Origin: an uncultured Eubacteriales bacterium | GTDB lineage: Bacteria; Bacillota; Clostridia; Oscillospirales; Ruminococcaceae | DNA length: 14,953 nt | Assembly (NCBI GenBank): GCA_902493155.1 | Contig: CABUOE010000041.1 | Span: forward strand, 1-14,953 | Direction: 5' to 3' | Shown here: positions 7,885 to 14,936 of the stretch, piece after piece | Position numbering within the stretch: position 1 is the stretch's first letter | Layout of the letters: each line of letters begins with the position of its first letter | The notes under the pieces: generated by a model | What the model was told of the DNA's origin: nothing | The model's input: only the letters and a program-made list of their open reading frames with translations | Databases searched by the model: none | Translations under genes and position numbers: made by a program

Positions 7885-7913
7885 CTGATCAATTTTAAAT
7901 GTATGCGGACACA

Positions 7914-7945
7914 AAAAGCTCCTCCAAAAATTTGGAGGAACTTTT
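7914..7945 (-). terminator. Intrinsic terminator of the pseudokinase gene
   Basis: TCCTCCAAA (7920-7928) and TTTGGAGGA (7931-7939) form a 9-bp stem. It extends through a G-C pair and an AAAA/TTTT stretch after one mismatch. On the minus strand the stem is followed by a T-run, two bases beyond the convergent gene's stop codon. Confidence 0.85.
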
Positions 7946-7947
7946 GC

Positions 7948-9726
7948 TTATTCAACCGAGGTGGCCGGAGGCGCTTTGTTGACGTAAACCTCAATGGTGC
8001 CGCCGGTTTGGGTGTTGTACTTGCTTCCCACCATGTGGTCGGTCCCTACCACGTATCCTTCAGGATAGGAACTATCCCAGCGGTACAGAATGGTGTATTT
8101 GATGCCCAACTCATCCAGTTTGGCGGTGTACTCCGCCTGGGTCTTCTTCTCGTAGGCCGGGATCAGCACGTTGGCGGAGCCCTTGCTCACTTTAAACTTG
8201 ATGGACATGGTCTTTTCAAACTCCGTTCCCTCCGCCACACTCTGGTAGGTAATGACGCCTTCAGGATGCTGCTCATCGTAAACGTATTCCGGAGGATCGA
8301 AGATATAGAGCTTCTGGTTGTCGGCATTTCCGGTCACTGTCTTATAGTCCTGCCCCACAAAGTTTGCTACCTTGTGCATCGTCTTACTTTCCGAGGATTC
8401 TGAGCTCTCCTCTGAGCTTTCCGAAGAGCTGCTTTCACGCTCAGAAGATTCAGACGAATTATAAAACTCGGACTCGCCCCGGAAGGGATCGCTTTCAAAC
8501 AGAGAATCCACAATGGAAGTAGAATCTTCTTCCGGCTGCTTCTGGCGGCCTTTTCCGAACAAAAACCAAAAGGTAAAAATCAAAATAACCAGCAAAATTG
8601 GCAAAGTGATGCCCATGCTCCAGAGAATCAGCCGCTTGTTGCCACTGTCTTTTTCCTCCTGCTTCCGTTCGGCTTCCACAGGAATCCGGGGCAAGGGGGA
8701 GGGGGGGCGTCTGGAGAGCGGTGGCTGTGTCCGCACGGATACGGTGGGCGCGTCGCTGCCGATAGCGTCTTTCTGGAAGGGGCCGCCGATTTTTGCCAGC
8801 AGTTCTTCGATATTCTGAATGCGATCGGTGGTAGACAGGGAAAGGCCCTGCATAATCGCCTGGGAAACCCGGGGCGGAACCGTTTCGTTGCGCTCCCGCG
8901 GAGGCAGCAGCGGCCGCGAATTGGAGCGGATCAGCGCTTCCGGAGGGGCCTGCGCCGTCACGCAGGTGTACAGCAGCGCACAGATGGCGTAAACATCGGT
9001 CCACGGGCCGTGGGGGCTGACAGCAGAGTACTGCTCCGGCGCGGAAAAGCCCGGAAACAGCTCGGCGACCAGCTCGGTGCGAGCCGCACGGACAGCACTG
9101 ATGGAAAAGCCGTCCAACTTAACGATCTTACTGCGGCTTAAAATCACGCTGTCGGTGCTGATACCGCGGTGGATAAGGCCTTCCTCGTGAACAATGGCGA
9201 GGGTTTTGATGAGTGGAAGGATCAGGTCGGAAGTCTCCGTCCAGGTGAGCATCACGTCCCGTTTCTCCAGATAGGTCTTGAGGGAAACGCCTTCCACAAA
9301 CTCTAAAATCGAATAGACGGTGTTGTTTTGATAGCAGATAGCCAATACCTGGGTAATACAGGTCAGCGTCCGCATCCGGGAAAGCTTTTCCGCGATTTCA
9401 ATAAAATCGCTCATGTATGCCTTAAACTGAATTTGGCGGCCGCTGTTGACAGCAACCGATTTACCGTCTTCGCCGCGGGTCACCAAGGTGTCGGGAAAAT
9501 ATTCGTGCACCTTGACCTTCCGTTCACCGATGACGTCATAGCCGATATATGTGACGCTTTCGCCGTTATAGGACAACACCTTGCCGACGATATAGCGATT
9601 GTTAATCACAGTACGCGGAGCCAGATAGGAAGGAAAACGGGGAGCTGCATCCGAATATCCGCAAAACGGACAAACCTCTTCTTCTCCTTTATCCCTCATG
9701 CACCCCATGCACAAATTCTCATTCAA
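7948..9726 (-). CDS. Zinc-ribbon / pseudokinase / TM / PASTA-domain membrane protein
   Basis: Residue numbers here count from an in-frame GTG at 9735. A TTG at 9726 is the better start because AGGAGGTGA (9732-9740) lies five bases before it but overlaps the GTG. A four-Cys zinc ribbon (Cys9, Cys12, Cys22, Cys25) precedes a Ser/Thr-kinase fold (about 45-317). The fold keeps EYFP (78-81), SAPEQY (231-236) and GPWTDVYA (243-250). The glycine loop is lost, the VAIK lysine is His77, HRD is HRG (Gly191) and DFG is GFS (Gly209). Catalysis is therefore unlikely and this is a predicted pseudokinase. A Pro/basic linker, a membrane helix (about 369-394), a Ser/Glu-rich external linker (about 427-450) and two PASTA-like repeats (about 453-517 and 520-587) follow. 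PASTA domains bind peptidoglycan or muropeptides, so a wall-sensing scaffold is likely. It has its own promoter and terminator. Confidence 0.88.
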   Translation of the reverse strand: MNENLCMGCMRDKGEEEVCPFCGYSDAAPRFPSYLAPRTVINNRYIVGKVLSYNGESVTYIGYDVIGERKVKVHEYFPDTLVTRGEDGKSVAVNSGRQIQFKAYMSDFIEIAEKLSRMRTLTCITQVLAICYQNNTVYSILEFVEGVSLKTYLEKRDVMLTWTETSDLILPLIKTLAIVHEEGLIHRGISTDSVILSRSKIVKLDGFSISAVRAARTELVAELFPGFSAPEQYSAVSPHGPWTDVYAICALLYTCVTAQAPPEALIRSNSRPLLPPRERNETVPPRVSQAIMQGLSLSTTDRIQNIEELLAKIGGPFQKDAIGSDAPTVSVRTQPPLSRRPPSPLPRIPVEAERKQEEKDSGNKRLILWSMGITLPILLVILIFTFWFLFGKGRQKQPEEDSTSIVDSLFESDPFRGESEFYNSSESSERESSSSESSEESSESSESKTMHKVANFVGQDYKTVTGNADNQKLYIFDPPEYVYDEQHPEGVITYQSVAEGTEFEKTMSIKFKVSKGSANVLIPAYEKKTQAEYTAKLDELGIKYTILYRWDSSYPEGYVVGTDHMVGSKYNTQTGGTIEVYVNKAPPATSVE

Positions 9727-9731
9727 GCCTG

Positions 9732-9740
9732 TCACCTCCT
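9732..9740 (-). promoter_or_regulatory. Ribosome binding site that fixes a TTG start
   Basis: The minus strand reads AGGAGGTGA, a nine-base match to the 16S anti-Shine-Dalgarno sequence, then CAGGC and TTG (9726-9724). The GTG inside this motif (9735-9733) is the first in-frame start but cannot use the site that contains it. A 5-bp hairpin, TCCGC/GCGGA (9745-9749 and 9756-9760), sits just upstream. Confidence 0.7.
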
Positions 9741-9936
9741 AATTTCCGCAAAGCCGCGGATAAAGACTGCCGTCCTTTTATACAAACGCCCATTTCTATC
9801 ACTTTTGGACAGCGCCTTCTGTGAAGCTATCATGAAATTGTTCTATTGCTGTCGGAGCGCCGGCTCCGTATGCAAATCATTTTACACTGCAAAAAGGTTT
9901 CAAATCCTGCTGTTACGCAGGATTTTTTATTCATTA
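9741..9936 (-). other. Long structured 5' leader of the pseudokinase gene
   Basis: If transcription starts about seven bases after the -10 (near 9936), the leader upstream of the ribosome site is roughly 195 nt. It begins with a 9-bp hairpin (9902-9925), then holds CGGAGC/GCTCCG (9853-9858 and 9863-9868) and TCCGC/GCGGA beside the ribosome site. I recognise no riboswitch class. A possible 24-codon ORF (9719-9793) overlaps the start of the main gene. Confidence 0.4.
9902..9928 (+). terminator. Terminator-like hairpin near the start of the pseudokinase leader
   Basis: AAATCCTGC (9902-9910) and GCAGGATTT (9917-9925) form a perfect 9-bp stem with a six-base loop, followed on the plus strand by a T-run to 9928. 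No plus-strand gene precedes it, so its role as a plus terminator is unclear. On the minus strand it falls about ten bases after the predicted transcription start, with a TTTTT run eight bases beyond the stem, so it may shape or attenuate the leader instead. Confidence 0.45.
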
Positions 9937-9942
9937 TGATAT

Positions 9943-9971
9943 ATTATAATAAATTCCGCCGACAATGTCAA
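9943..9971 (-). promoter_or_regulatory. Consensus sigma-A promoter of the pseudokinase gene
   Basis: On the minus strand a perfect TTGACA (9971-9966) is separated by exactly 17 bases from a perfect TATAAT (9948-9943). It lies about 215 bp upstream of the pseudokinase start and downstream of folD, so this gene need not depend on read-through. A palindrome overlaps the -35, which suggests repression. Confidence 0.88.
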
Positions 9972-9978
9972 CGGAATT
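9952..9978. promoter_or_regulatory. 27-bp imperfect palindrome over the -35 element (candidate operator)
   Basis: AATTCCGCCGACA (9952-9964) and TGTCAACGGAATT (9966-9978) flank a central A at 9965. The arms are complementary at 11 of 13 positions; only the CC/AA pair (9959-9960 and 9970-9971) fails. The site covers the -35 and most of the promoter spacer, the usual place for a repressor operator. It does not match the CIRCE, LexA, Fur, Rex or CcpA boxes I know. A weak folD terminator is the alternative, but the T-run is poor. Confidence 0.6.
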
Positions 9979-10105
9979 CATTCTGCGCTTTATTGAGCCT
10001 CAGAGGGAGCTTCCGCGCAGCCAAAACAACCCTATTCCACTGTTTCGACGCGGGAAGTTTCCAAGGATCAGCTTATTTCTGTTGCAAGGATAGGTATATG
10101 CCGCC

Positions 10106-10960
10106 TTACAAAATATTATTCTGGATTTTTGCCGCGGTGACGGTGTTCTGCATCAAAGTGGCAATGGTCATGGGGCCCACGCCTCCGGGTACGGGAGTGA
10201 TGTATCCGGCGATGTCCTTCACCGCCTCAAAATCCACATCGCCGCAGAGCTTGCCGTTCTCATCCCGGTTCATACCCACGTCGATGACCACAGCGCCCTC
10301 TTTGACCATGTCAGCGGTAACGAATTTGGCCCGGCCGACGGCGGCCACCAGGATATCGGCGTTTTTGCAGATTTCTTTGAGGTTTTTCGTCTTGGAATGA
10401 CAGATGGTCACAGTGCCGTTGCGGTGGAGCAGCAGCATGGCCATAGGCTTGCCGACAATGTTGCTCCGCCCGATGACAACACAGTTTTTACCAGCAATGT
10501 CCACACCGGTGGAATCGATCAGTTCCATGCAGCCGGAAGGGGTACACGGCAGAAAATCAAAGTCCCCGATCATGATTTTACCCACGTTGACAGCGTGAAA
10601 CGCATCTACGTCCTTTTCAGGCGCAATGGCGGCAATGACCTTGTGGTCGTCGATCTGTTTGGGCACCGGAAGCTGCACCAGAATCCCGTTTACCTTTGGG
10701 TTGCGGTTTAGTTCGTCCACTAGGGCCAGCAGTTCTTCCTCGGTGGTCTCTTCCGGCAAAGCGTATTCAAACGACTCGATGCCGCAGCGGGCGCAGGCCT
10801 TCTTTTTGTTGTTCACATAGACCCGGGAAGCCGGATCCTGCCCCACGATGACCACCGCGAGGCCAACGGCAACGCCTTTTTCCTTCAAAGCCGTCACCTG
10901 CCCGCTGACGCGGTCCTTGACCTGCTCTGAAATCTGTTTTCCGTCGATTAACTTACTCAT
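10106..10960 (-). CDS. folD: Bifunctional methylenetetrahydrofolate dehydrogenase/cyclohydrolase FolD
   Basis: The protein has 284 residues, the normal family length, and starts MSKLIDGKQISEQV at 10960; a longer in-frame extension lies in the lgt gene and is not used. FolD oxidises 5,10-methylene-THF to methenyl-THF with NADP and hydrolyses it to 10-formyl-THF in the cytosol, feeding purine and formyl-Met synthesis. Visible family marks are S-R-V-Y-V-N-N-K with the catalytic Tyr48 and Lys52, ILVQLPVP (93-100), KDVDAFHAVNVG (116-127, Asp119; the usual DG-F-H-P reads DA-F-H-A), the nucleotide site GRSNIVGKP, and PVPGGVGPMT near the end. Its ATG overlaps the lgt stop by eight bases (ATGAGTAA), so it is the last and probably coupled gene of the four-gene cluster. 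No clear terminator follows; 145 bp of gene-free sequence lies before the next promoter. Confidence 0.97.
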   Translation of the reverse strand: MSKLIDGKQISEQVKDRVSGQVTALKEKGVAVGLAVVIVGQDPASRVYVNNKKKACARCGIESFEYALPEETTEEELLALVDELNRNPKVNGILVQLPVPKQIDDHKVIAAIAPEKDVDAFHAVNVGKIMIGDFDFLPCTPSGCMELIDSTGVDIAGKNCVVIGRSNIVGKPMAMLLLHRNGTVTICHSKTKNLKEICKNADILVAAVGRAKFVTADMVKEGAVVIDVGMNRDENGKLCGDVDFEAVKDIAGYITPVPGGVGPMTIATLMQNTVTAAKIQNNIL

Positions 10961-12107
10961 TGATATCGTCCTCCCCTGTAATGTCTTCATTGTTGTCCAC
11001 CGCTTCTTCCGCCGCGGGATCAGTATCGGTTTCCGGTTCTTTTGCAGGGCTTTCGCTCCTGACATCCGGCTCTTCGTCTTCGCTTTCTGCCATGGTTTCA
11101 TCCGAAGCGGAATCGGCAGCACCAGTTTCCTTTGTGGAAACAGAGGTACTGTGTTTCTTATTCTTTTTCTTCGCCTGTTTTTCCTCATAGGCCGCCACTT
11201 CCTGGCAGTAGGCTTCGGTGTTGACGTAAAGCTTTAGGTAATTTTCGTCGTGAGCGCGTTTGATCTTAGAGCGCACCACAAGCCAGATAATCACCGCAGC
11301 GATAACCAGCACAAAGGCCAGAAGCTGGGAAACACGGATGCTGCCGAGCAGCAGGCTGTCGGTGCGGAGTCCCTCGATGACTCCACGGCCCAGACCGTAC
11401 CAGGCGGTATACATCAAAAACAACTCGCCGTCGAACTTGTGGTGCTTGCTGTAAAGAAACAGCAGCAAAAAGCCCAGGGCACACCAGAGGGATTCATAGA
11501 GGAAGCAAGGGTGAACCGGCGCCAACGCGTCCACCGTGACGCCCAGCTTGTTGAGTGCCTCGATGTTGGCGGAATTGCTCAGATAGGAGGTGATCCGCTC
11601 GCCGGTCATGCCCCAGGGGAGGCTGGTGTTGGAGCCGAAGGCCTCCACGTTGACAAAATTTCCCCAGCGGCCGATGGCCTGTCCGATGAGGAAGCCCATA
11701 CAGGCGATGTCGAGAACCGGAAGCAGCTTCATCTTGCGGATCTTGACGATGAGTGCGCCCACTAAGATCGCCCCAATGAGGCCGCCATAAATCGCCATGC
11801 CCCCTTCCCAGGTCTTCACGATAGAGCTCAGATCGTCTTTAAAGGTATCCCAGCTAAAGGCGACGTAATAAAGCCGCGCGCCGACGATTCCTCCCACAAC
11901 GCCGCCCAGGGTTACGTCAATGAGCTTGTCGGGGATGATACCAAATTTCTTACACTGGCTCAAGGCAAAAGCCATGGCCAAAAGGATGCCCAAGGTAATC
12001 AGGATGCCGTACCATGTAACCGACAGGTTCCCGATATGAAACGCCCCCCGATTCAGGTGAAAAGTATGGCCGAGGCCGGGGAATTCAACTGTATTCAATT
12101 GTTTCAC
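10953..12107 (-). CDS. lgt: Prolipoprotein diacylglyceryl transferase Lgt with an acidic C-terminal tail
   Basis: The protein has 384 residues; the family is usually about 260-290. Lgt moves diacylglyceryl from phosphatidylglycerol to the lipobox cysteine of preprolipoproteins in the cytoplasmic membrane. About seven membrane helices span residues 28-282. Marks are EGGMAIYGGLIGA (101-113), the Lgt signature GRWGNFVNVEAFG (146-158, with Arg147 and Asn150), LYESLW (203-208) and GLGRGVIEGLRTDSL (238-252). After residue about 285 comes a basic stretch and then an acidic, Ser/Glu/Asp-rich tail of some 70 residues to the end, absent from standard Lgt and probably disordered. The start is GTG at 12107, with AGGA only one base away; TTG at 12098 (codon 4) has better spacing and is a real alternative. 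It lies 29 bp after ymfH and overlaps folD. Confidence 0.95.
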   Translation of the reverse strand: MKQLNTVEFPGLGHTFHLNRGAFHIGNLSVTWYGILITLGILLAMAFALSQCKKFGIIPDKLIDVTLGGVVGGIVGARLYYVAFSWDTFKDDLSSIVKTWEGGMAIYGGLIGAILVGALIVKIRKMKLLPVLDIACMGFLIGQAIGRWGNFVNVEAFGSNTSLPWGMTGERITSYLSNSANIEALNKLGVTVDALAPVHPCFLYESLWCALGFLLLFLYSKHHKFDGELFLMYTAWYGLGRGVIEGLRTDSLLLGSIRVSQLLAFVLVIAAVIIWLVVRSKIKRAHDENYLKLYVNTEAYCQEVAAYEEKQAKKKNKKHSTSVSTKETGAADSASDETMAESEDEEPDVRSESPAKEPETDTDPAAEEAVDNNEDITGEDDINE

Positions 12108-12136
12108 GTCCTGTTCATAAAAATTTTGTCAGAAAA

Positions 12137-13420
12137 TTATTTCTCGTTGGGGAAAACGATAGAAAGGGACTGGCAAGCTTCGTCGAAATCAGAGGCAAAC
12201 CGCTTCTCTATGTCGGCAAAGGAGGTGTCGGCGATGACTTCCATCATGTCGAACAGCCCCACGTCCATCATCTCGTAGGAGAGCATGGCGGTCGCCGTGT
12301 TTTCCGCGTCGTTGATGCCCTTAAGCGCCTTGCCGTAAAGGGCGTTGCGGCAGGAGAGAAAATCCTCTTCTGAAAGTCCGCTTTTTTTCTTGTCGGCGAC
12401 CATTTTATTGAAAGCCGCCAAAACCGCCTTGGGGTCTTTGGACTCGCCGCCCAGCATAGTGGCTAAAAATCCACGGCCGCCAAATACTTCGGTGCCAAAA
12501 TTGGCGTTTAAAAGCCCTTTCCGGTACATTTCATTGTAAAAATCGGAGGTGGGCCCCGCCAAAACGTCCAGAAGGATTTCAAGCTCAATTTGTTGCTTCA
12601 ATCCTTCCGTCGCACCGGCGGCGGGCTTCACCTTATAACCGAAGTAGAATAATGGGATCGCCACATCCAGGTTCTGGACGACTTCCTTTTTGTTCACTTC
12701 CCGGGGCTCGTCGTAGCCTTTCCGCTCGATGGAAACCGGCTTTGATTCCTTGAGGCCGTCCACGATAATTTTTTCAGCCGTCTGAGGGTCAAAGTTGCCC
12801 GCCACGGCGATGACCATGTTCGACAGGTTATAGAAGGTGTGGTAGCAGCGATACAACAGGTCGGCGTCGATTTTCGCGATACTCTCCACCGTTCCGGCGA
12901 TGTCCACCTTGACCGAGTTATTGACATATAGCCCCTCCAGCAGATTGAACATGACCCGCCAGCTGGGCAGGTCCTCGTACATCCGGATTTCCTGCCCGAT
13001 GATTCCCTGCTCTTTCTCCACCGTCTGTTGGGTGAAGTAGGGCGCTTGCACAAAGGTGACCAGAGCCTTTAAGGATTCCTCAAAGTTATCGGCGCAGGAA
13101 AAGAGGTAGCAAGTCTTGTCAAAGGAGGTGAAAGCGTTGGCCTCGGCGCCGGTTTTGGCGAAAAGGGTAAACGCATCGCCGTCCTCGCTCTCAAAGAGCT
13201 TGTGCTCCAAAAAATGGGCGATGCCGTCGGGCACAGTGACAAAATCCAAGTCGTCTCCTGTCTTGAAGCAGTTATCCACCGAGCCGTATTTAGTACCAAA
13301 CAAGGCATAGGCGGTAGAGAATCCCTTCATGGGATACAGTAAAATGGTAAGCCCCGACTCATGTTCCATGCGGATATATTGCTCATGGATACGCGGGCTT
13401 TCGACCACAGTTTTTTTCAT
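12137..13420 (-). CDS. ymfH: M16 zinc metallopeptidase, YmfH-like (catalytic partner)
   Basis: The protein has 427 residues. The inverted zinc motif HxxEH is intact as HFLEH (His69, Glu72, His73). The distal ligand pair E-Q-G-I-I-G-Q-E (Glu137 and Glu144) has the seven-residue spacing seen in pitrilysin-type enzymes. The C-terminal M16 half follows, with GPTSDFYNEMYRKGLLNANFG. It resembles Bacillus subtilis YmfH, which is paired with YmfF and which some annotations associate with modification of elongation factor P; the actual substrate is unknown. M16B enzymes usually work as a pair of one catalytic and one non-catalytic subunit, and the adjacent upstream gene fits the second role. The start ATG has GGAAGG eight bases before it, and the gene starts 23 bp after the ymfF-like stop. 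No signal peptide is seen, so it is probably cytoplasmic. Confidence 0.88.
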   Translation of the reverse strand: MKKTVVESPRIHEQYIRMEHESGLTILLYPMKGFSTAYALFGTKYGSVDNCFKTGDDLDFVTVPDGIAHFLEHKLFESEDGDAFTLFAKTGAEANAFTSFDKTCYLFSCADNFEESLKALVTFVQAPYFTQQTVEKEQGIIGQEIRMYEDLPSWRVMFNLLEGLYVNNSVKVDIAGTVESIAKIDADLLYRCYHTFYNLSNMVIAVAGNFDPQTAEKIIVDGLKESKPVSIERKGYDEPREVNKKEVVQNLDVAIPLFYFGYKVKPAAGATEGLKQQIELEILLDVLAGPTSDFYNEMYRKGLLNANFGTEVFGGRGFLATMLGGESKDPKAVLAAFNKMVADKKKSGLSEEDFLSCRNALYGKALKGINDAENTATAMLSYEMMDVGLFDMMEVIADTSFADIEKRFASDFDEACQSLSIVFPNEK

Positions 13421-13443
13421 CAGCGATTCCTTCCTTTCTCCCG

Positions 13444-14739
13444 TTATCGCTTGACGTTTTCGTCGGTCAGCAGATAAACGGTGTGCAGGCGGATATGCTT
13501 GGCCGCCTCTATGATTTCGTCCTTTTGCACCTTGGCGATGGCTTCGCTCTGCTCTTCCGGGGTACCCTTAAGGCCCAAAACTGTCTGAGTCAGGTAGTAA
13601 AGCTCCATAGAATAGGCGCTCTCCCCCATGGAACGGAAGCTGTTTTGCAGGCTAAGCGACGCAAACTTCATGTCGGTATCGCTAAAGTCGCCGTCACAGA
13701 CCGCCTGGAGCTGCTCAAGGATAGCCTCCTTGGCCTCGTCGATTTTATCGTGCTCCACGCCGCTGTCGATCATCATGATGCCCTTGGTCCGGTCAAACCG
13801 GGCGGCGCAGTAGTAGCAAAGGCTCTTTTTCTCCCGGACGTTTAAAAAAAGTTTAGAGGTAGGGGTGCCGCCCAAAATGGCGACCGCCATCCGCATAGGA
13901 TTGAGAAGCTGGCTGTCCGGCTGAATGTCACTTTTAAAGCCGAAACAGAGCTTGGATTGGGTGACGTTAAAGCGTTCAACGACGTTTTTGACTTCTCCCG
14001 AGCCCATTTGAATCTCCGTTTTGGGGATATCCACCGGCTGACGGGTAAGCGATGAAAACGCCTTGGTGCAAACCTCCTTGGCGCAGGCGGGATCTCCCCT
14101 GCCCACGTGGAGGATCTCTACCGTAGCCTCATCGATGATGCGGCGATAAGCGGCGGCGGTCTCTTCAGCCGTAATGGCTTTCGCCCCCTCTACGGTTCCG
14201 AATCGGTCTTCCCCAAAGGCTTCGCCCTCAAACATGAGGGACACGGTTTTCATCATGGCGTAACGGCGCTTATCGTTGATTTCCGCCTCGATGGTGTCGA
14301 TAAGGTACTGCCGCTGAAGCGCGAGCGTTCTTTCATCGAACAGTCCGTCCCTCATGGCCGGACGCAGAAGCATCCCCATGAGGACTTCAGCGCTTTCCTT
14401 TAAAAGCGCTTCGCCGTTTAGGGCGTAGCCGTCGTCGATAGCGGATACCATCAGCGTCAGAACAGCTTTGTCTCCGATCTTCGAGATGGAGCTTCCCGCT
14501 GAGGCGCCATACATCAGATTGAGCTTTTTAGAAAAAGCCTGAAAAGTAGGATAGTCCTCATATCCTTTTTCCAGGATCATGGGGACTAAAGCGTTTCCTG
14601 TCATGTCTTCTTTGCGCAGCGGCAGGATCAGGTTGACGGCCAGGAGATTGGTTTTATACCGACCATCCCGGACACTGCCGAAATAGACGTGATCGCCGAT
14701 GGGTTCCCGCAAAAACGTTTCCTTCATTTTAAGAATCAT
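13444..14739 (-). CDS. ymfF: M16-family non-catalytic subunit, YmfF-like
   Basis: The protein has 431 residues with M16 folds in both halves but no HxxEH: the matching place reads ALVPMILEKGYEDYPT (about 50-65), so no zinc site is expected. The C-terminal half keeps the substrate-side pattern GGTPTSKLFLNVREKKSLCYYCAARFD, typical of the partner subunit in M16B heterodimers. This fits YmfF of Bacillus subtilis, the predicted inactive partner of YmfH, and the ymfH-like gene follows 23 bp downstream. The start at 14739 has AAAGGA just two bases before it. A second in-frame ATG at 14727 (codon 5) is possible with wider spacing. It is the first gene of the cluster, behind a promoter at about 14885-14893. 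Confidence 0.86.
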   Translation of the reverse strand: MILKMKETFLREPIGDHVYFGSVRDGRYKTNLLAVNLILPLRKEDMTGNALVPMILEKGYEDYPTFQAFSKKLNLMYGASAGSSISKIGDKAVLTLMVSAIDDGYALNGEALLKESAEVLMGMLLRPAMRDGLFDERTLALQRQYLIDTIEAEINDKRRYAMMKTVSLMFEGEAFGEDRFGTVEGAKAITAEETAAAYRRIIDEATVEILHVGRGDPACAKEVCTKAFSSLTRQPVDIPKTEIQMGSGEVKNVVERFNVTQSKLCFGFKSDIQPDSQLLNPMRMAVAILGGTPTSKLFLNVREKKSLCYYCAARFDRTKGIMMIDSGVEHDKIDEAKEAILEQLQAVCDGDFSDTDMKFASLSLQNSFRSMGESAYSMELYYLTQTVLGLKGTPEEQSEAIAKVQKDEIIEAAKHIRLHTVYLLTDENVKR

Positions 14740-14884
14740 ATCCTTTCAAAGGCCTCTCCGGGGGAGAGCCAAACAATATGCAGGCAGGATTTGCCGCTTC
14801 TGAAAGTCTTATGGGGTTGACAGACCTTTTTCAGCGGCGTAAAACGGCCAAAGGTTTTCTGTGAAAACCGTTGCAGTTGCGTTT

Positions 14885-14893
14885 ATTATACCA
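14885..14893 (-). promoter_or_regulatory. Extended -10 promoter of the ymfF-ymfH-lgt-folD cluster
   Basis: The minus strand reads TGGTATAAT, a perfect -10 (14890-14885) with the TG extension that compensates for a poor -35. Predicted transcription starts near 14878, leaving a leader of about 140 nt before ymfF. That leader contains a GGTTTTC/GAAAACC hairpin. Nothing else is recognised in 14740-14884. Confidence 0.7.
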
Positions 14894-14899
14894 TATCTG

Positions 14900-14936
14900 C
14901 AAATTCCGCAGGAATTTGTAGGCGGATTCATCCGCC
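14900..14936. repeat. Two adjacent short inverted repeats upstream of the ymfF promoter
   Basis: CAAATTCC/GGAATTTG (14900-14907 and 14911-14918) has a three-base loop and sits directly upstream of the -10, where the -35 would be. GGCGGAT/ATCCGCC (14921-14927 and 14930-14936) follows with a two-base loop. They may be operator sites or part of an upstream gene's terminator beyond the window edge. Confidence 0.55.

Noticed and set aside
7903..8403. Plus-strand frame of 166 codons opposite the PASTA region
   Set aside because: It begins within the minus-strand terminator and is antisense to PASTA-coding sequence; no ribosome site.
9328..9939. Plus-strand frame of 203 codons running into the pseudokinase promoter
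   Set aside because: Most of it is antisense to the kinase-fold and zinc-ribbon coding region, and it lacks a start signal. The terminator-like hairpin at its end is intriguing but not enough.
10961..11188. N-terminal extension of FolD by 76 codons
   Set aside because: The extension is the out-of-frame tail of lgt; FolD homology begins exactly at the ATG at 10960.
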